A DNA stretch of 64,000 nucleotides from Cylicocyclus nassatus. Its lineage: Eukaryota > Nematoda > Chromadorea > Rhabditida > Strongylidae. The notes below the pieces were generated by a model. It had not been told where the DNA came from. It saw only the letters and a list, made by a program, of their open reading frames with translations, and did no database searches. Shown one piece after another: positions 59,956-64,000 of this stretch. A program made the translations under genes and the position numbers. Numbering within the stretch: position 1 is the stretch's first letter; each line of letters opens with the position of its first letter. The stretch lies in NCBI GenBank assembly GCA_958299035.1, contig CATQJL010000223.1, positions 67,264,371 through 67,328,370 of the forward strand, written 5' to 3'.

Positions 59956-60678
59956 TTGATCATACTGGATTCATTGTAAAATTTGCTTCTGATATAACTC
60001 TCGTACATCTCCTAGTTCAGGAAATTATCCTTGCCTTTGTTTCAACTTTATCATCACAGAAAAAGCTAGCTCAAACTGAGAACAAATTCGTAGCAGAAGT
60101 TGAATTTTGACCAAAATTCTCTTTACGGAATTTTCACCAATTTATTGAATCGGGATACTTCGTTTTTGCAAATCCTTAATTTGTGAAATATCAAATAGGG
60201 TCTTTGCGACCTTTGAGCATGACTTGGAAGAAAAAAGAAGTAAAGGTGTTTAGAATTTGCTTCTGAACATTGAAAAATATGATTGCATCAATTATATGCC
60301 TTACATACATTTATCTAACACATTTTTCAATAAAGATTTTCCTATCGTTGTAATCGATGACTGGTGGGTAATATAAGCATTCTGGCATGTCTCCAAAAGG
60401 TCAAGTGATCAGAAAGTCTTCGCATAAAAGTCCCCTCCCCGCCCTTTCTCAGCCGTAGTGGAGAATCTCTGACTCACTGCATGGGTCGAGAAGGCGAAGT
60501 AGGTGTGGGGTACGTGCAAACTGGGTGCGAAGTCCCCGATCTTATGAAAAGCCCCCTCCCATGTGAGCTCATCGCCGAAGGCAAATTTGAGAGAGCGAAT
60601 GAGCTTTCTTCGGAGTTCCAGTGGGGGAATCATGGCTATGATTGAAATTGCATGTTTTCGTCAATGCTTTATAAAAAA

Positions 60679-62313
60679 CTAGCTGGCTTACCCGGCTCCG
60701 CCGTATCCGGACCAAACTTGGTACACATACACTTCGGGCCCCGGCGGGTGTCACAGTCCACTTTTCGTTATCGATCGATGCCGATTTTACCGATTTTTAT
60801 CGATTTTTTCGCAGAGTTCACCTACAGGGCTAGGAGTTGGCACAGGGGGGAAGTGAGCATGGGAATTCCGAATACAATATTAGTTTTTCAGAATTATCGG
60901 TTACTTTTATTGATTTTCTCGATTTTTTGTAAATTTTGACATGCGAGGCTGAGATTTTGCACAGGGGGGTAATCGAGCATGCTGATTACGAACACAATAT
61001 TAGTTTTCAGGATCGTCCATTACTTTTATCGATTTTATCGATTTTTTTGTAAAGTTTGACCTGCGGGCTGGGAGTTTGCACAGGGGGTAATCGAGCATGC
61101 AGATTACGAATACAATATTAGTTTTCAAGATCGTCCATTACTTTTATCGATTTTATCGCTTTTTTGAAAATTTGAGCTAGGGGGCTGGAATTTGGCACAG
61201 GGGTGTAATCGAGCATGCTGATCACCCCCCTTGGGGATGATTAGCATGCTCGAATACCCCCCTGTGCCAACTCCCAGCCCCCTAGCTCCAACTTTGCAAA
61301 AAATCGATAAAATCGATAAAAGTAATCGATAATCCCGAAAACCAATATTGTATTCGGAATCCCCATGCTCGATTACCCCCCTGTGCGAACTCCCAGCCTC
61401 GTAGCTCAAACTTTGCAAAAAAATCGATAAAATCGATAAAATCGATATCGATCGATGACGAAAAGTAGTCTATGACACCCGCCGGGGCCCGTAGTGTATG
61501 TGTGCCAAGTTTGGTCCGGATCGGTTCAGAAATGGAATTTTCTATTCGGAACATACGTACACACATACATACATACATACAGACAGACATACAGGGTGTC
61601 CCAAAAAGATGTGCACACTGTTTGATTGTAAATAACTCTTTTGTGGTGAAGTGTTTCGAGAAGCTTCAGGTACCATTTTGTAGAGCGAGGTTCAACTTAG
61701 ATTTACAGTGTAGAGCGAATCGCCGATCTCTCATTCTTACTGTAGGATTACGGTAGAAACTTTCAAGAGGGTTTTGAGCCATGAAAGGCCATATTTTGTT
61801 CCGAAAAGAAACCAAAACAACCTGAAAACTCTCACACTGGGCTAACTAGAGTTGCTGATTCTAAATGTGAAGTTCGCAATTCTTCCTAATGCTTCATTAA
61901 AAAATTATGCGAGGTAAGCAGTAGCAGACGTTTTTGGGTGTTCCTAAAAAGTGCTGTTACACCGTTTAGAAAGCTTCTCAACCATGTGAAGAGTTGGGTA
62001 TTAAACTCAGCGTCCATAAAAATCCTTTTACACAAATTTCCACATTTTTTTGAAAATTTTTGAAACGGCCCCTTTTTTCACAGTGACACCATATGTTTGA
62101 AGTTTCTACCGTACTCCTACAGTAAGAATGAATGACCGGCGATTCGCTCTACGCTGTAAATCTAAGTTGAACTTCGGTCTATAAAATGGTACCTAAAGCT
62201 TCTTGAAACACTTCACTACAAGAGAGTTATTTACAATCAAACAGTGTGCACATCTTTTTGGGACACCCTGTACATACATACATACAAACAGACATTCAGC
62301 TTTATATATAAGA
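60679..62313 (-). mobile_element. Non-autonomous Helitron (H4) holding a MITE
   Basis: On the minus strand it starts TCTTATATATAAAGCTGAAT after A and ends with the ggcggagccgggtaagccagCTAG hairpin end before T. The content mirrors H1 (gtaatcgagcatg units, ATCGAT tracts, head-to-head change near 61215-61240) without the five-fold amplification. An intact 683-bp MITE sits in its tetranucleotide tract. Confidence 0.75.
61590..62272. mobile_element. CAGGGTGTCCC foldback MITE, intact (683 bp)
   Basis: The left end CAGGGTGTCCCAAAAAGATGT extends to about 49 inverted bases with the right end, and TA is duplicated outside. Inner arms (ttcaacttagatttacag.gtagagcgaatcgcc) are also inverted. Same family as 48632-52966. 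Confidence 0.85.
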
Positions 62314-62854
62314 TGGCATTTTTCTTAGGATAGATCACTGAAGGGGTTACTTCAGCATTCCTACATCGTTGACACCATGAATGCTGTAATAAATAAATGA
62401 GCGATCTCATCTACGATGAATGCATGATAGCCACCACTGCTTTTGAATAAAGCACACTCTTTCACCTAATTTTGCCCGGGGTGTTGATTCAAGATCTTGA
62501 AAATGAGTTTTTGGTAGGTAGAAAGGGTGAGGAATCCCGTAAATGTACCTGAATTGATTTTTTGCTTACCTCTCAGTAATCATCAAAGGAGGAGGTAGGA
62601 TCCCTTAGGTCTTCTCGATGTGTTCATCGAGAGGACTTAAGAGAAAAGAAGAACAAATGGCTGCCTAAGTTGCAAAAACTAAGAAGAAAAACTGTGCAAA
62701 ATGCTTAAATTGACAAAAGAGGTTAAAGGACAGTGCTGCTACGAGCTACCAAGTCCCCGCGCGCTGCACGTACTGTCAAGCTGGAAAGGCTTCAAAAAGG
62801 CACGCCCACAGTGGTGTAATTGCACGAGTCGAAGCAGTCGTCGACGAATATCCT

Positions 62855-63077
62855 TTAGGGATCGGTCATACTATTCCAGTGATTCCTGCTATTTCTGCGA
62901 TTCCTGTGATTTCTGTGATTCCCGCACAGTTTAGGCGCCGCTTAAATGAGCACGTCTTGCGTGACGTGTTGTTCGCAAAACGCGCTCATTTAAACGGCGC
63001 CTAAACTGTGCGGGAATAGGAATTGCAGGAATCGCAGGAATAGCAGGAATTACTGAAATAGTATGGGCGATCCCTTA
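62855..63077. repeat. Foldback with a 9-bp period in its arms
   Basis: Arms 62855-62957 and about 62983-63077 are inverted copies. Within each arm the unit gattcctgt (or its complement) is repeated about five times with changes, and the inner part ends cacagtttaggcgcc. The spacer (cacgtcttgcgtgacgtgttgttcgcaaaa) is itself partly palindromic. Confidence 0.7.
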
Positions 63078-63140
63078 GAATGCGTTCGGAGCAAGCCCGC
63101 AGAGGGTACTGAAGACTACGAACCCCTTATCCTCTTTTAT

Positions 63141-64000
63141 TAGGTTGTTCCATAAGTCTTTTCATTTTTGAGTTTTCGCTATGATAAGTCGTGCACTTCT
63201 GATGCTGAATAGACATCAGGATACCATTCGATAGAGCAAAACAAGCTCTACAAGATGGCATGCATGCCTTTGCACAAGCTCTGATCCACCCCAAGTTTAA
63301 AACCAAAATCTAAAAAGTTTCGGATGCCCAAAAACTGAAAATATTTTGTATCTTTGTTAAAAAAAGTCCTACAATTCTCTCACTCGCTCACGCATATACA
63401 CTTCACCTCAGACACTCATATGTGCTGTTGCTGTATTTTTTCATTGGTTAGAAATCAAGAAAACGAAAATTTCCATGTTTTTACCAAAGCGATGCTGTGC
63501 TGTTTTTACACCAACAGTTGTATACTACAAGCCCTTAGAGGTACAACGTAAATTAGCTCTCTATGAGCTCTAGTTCGCGAGAAATATCGAATTTAGCTTC
63601 CCTCACTCGAGCTTTTTACGCTTAATTTAGCATTTCTCGGTAAATAGAGCTCATAGAGAGCTAAAAATATACGGTTGTACTTTTAAGGGCTTGTAATATA
63701 TAATCGTTAGTGTAAGAACAGCACAGCATCACTTTGGTAAGAACATGGAAATTTTGCTTCTCTTGATTTCTAGCCAATGAAAAAATACAGCAATAGCACA
63801 TATGAGTGCCTGATGTGAAGTATGTATGCGTGAACGAGTGAGAGATCTAAAAGACTTTTTTGAACGAAGATATAACGAAAATTTTCAATTTCTTGGGCAT
63901 CCGCAATTTTTTAGATTTTGATTCTAAACTTGAGGTAGATCGAAGCTTGTGCAAAAGCATAGATCATCTTATAGCGTTTGCTTTGCTCTATCAAATGGTA
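63141..64000. mobile_element. Mariner-like foldback element, running off the window
   Basis: The left end TTAGGTTGTTCCATAAGTCTTTTC is of mariner type. Arms of about 350 bp or more (63200-63560 against 63640-64000) are inverted with small changes, for example agctctctatgagctc at 63556 and gagctcatagagagct at 63647. The right end lies beyond position 64000. Confidence 0.75.

Noticed and set aside
1..64000. tRNA, rRNA, CRISPR arrays, operon-like bacterial signals
   Set aside because: I looked for typical tRNA arms and rRNA text and for regularly spaced repeats with unique spacers; none was convincing in this eukaryotic sequence.

Overview
The window is nuclear DNA from a strongylid nematode, most likely a hookworm (Ancylostoma or a close relative). 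The reasons are many short exons joined by canonical GT..AG introns (often 45-100 bp), AT-rich intergenic DNA dense in small DNA transposons, and a secreted CAP-domain gene of the ASP type that these worms carry in large numbers. I could run no searches, so names rest on motifs and on splice phases read by hand. The sequence is a draft: exactly 500 Ns lie at 54175-54674, and a laboratory SMART cDNA primer sits at the right edge of that gap.

Layout. 1-820: 3' end of an unidentified minus-strand gene. 1-5.5 kb: a 23-bp minisatellite, a diverged tandem repeat and a Harbinger-like foldback element. 5.8-7.25 kb: a non-autonomous Helitron with a 120-bp tandem array. 7.4-7.95 kb: a small secreted cysteine-containing (PAN-like) gene. 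8-25 kb: almost no recognisable genes, but several foldback/MITE elements (9.57-10.58, 12.38-12.93, 16.5-18.07, 22.50-22.86, 23.83-24.97 kb). 25.86-28.5 kb: a plus-strand gene of unknown function. 29.02-36.59 kb, minus: an ASCC2 homologue with a CUE domain. 37.52-38.23 kb: a mariner-like MITE. 39.63-45.89 kb, minus: a DHX37/Dhr1 DEAH-box helicase in about 29 exons. 46-49 kb: MITEs of hAT, piggyBac and other types plus a Helitron.

48.63-52.97 kb is the most striking part, a three-level nest. A MITE of about 681 bp with TA target duplications is split by a 3,652-bp inverted-terminal-repeat element. That element carries a ten-exon, 391-codon gene, possibly BEN-domain-like. The gene is itself broken by a 567-bp element whose ends begin with the same CTCAGA as its host. 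53-54 kb holds another Helitron and a Harbinger-like MITE. 54.7-57.6 kb holds two head-to-head ASP-type genes on a large palindrome; the left one is cut by the gap. 59-64 kb is again repeats, including a 1.6-kb Helitron containing an intact 683-bp MITE.

ASCC2 and DHX37 both act on ribosomes (collided-ribosome rescue and small-subunit assembly), but 3 kb separates them and nothing shows co-transcription. The repeated theme is layered foldback DNA: most of the non-genic sequence that I can explain is inverted-repeat elements inserted at TA, TTA/TAA, TTAA or A|T sites, often inside one another.
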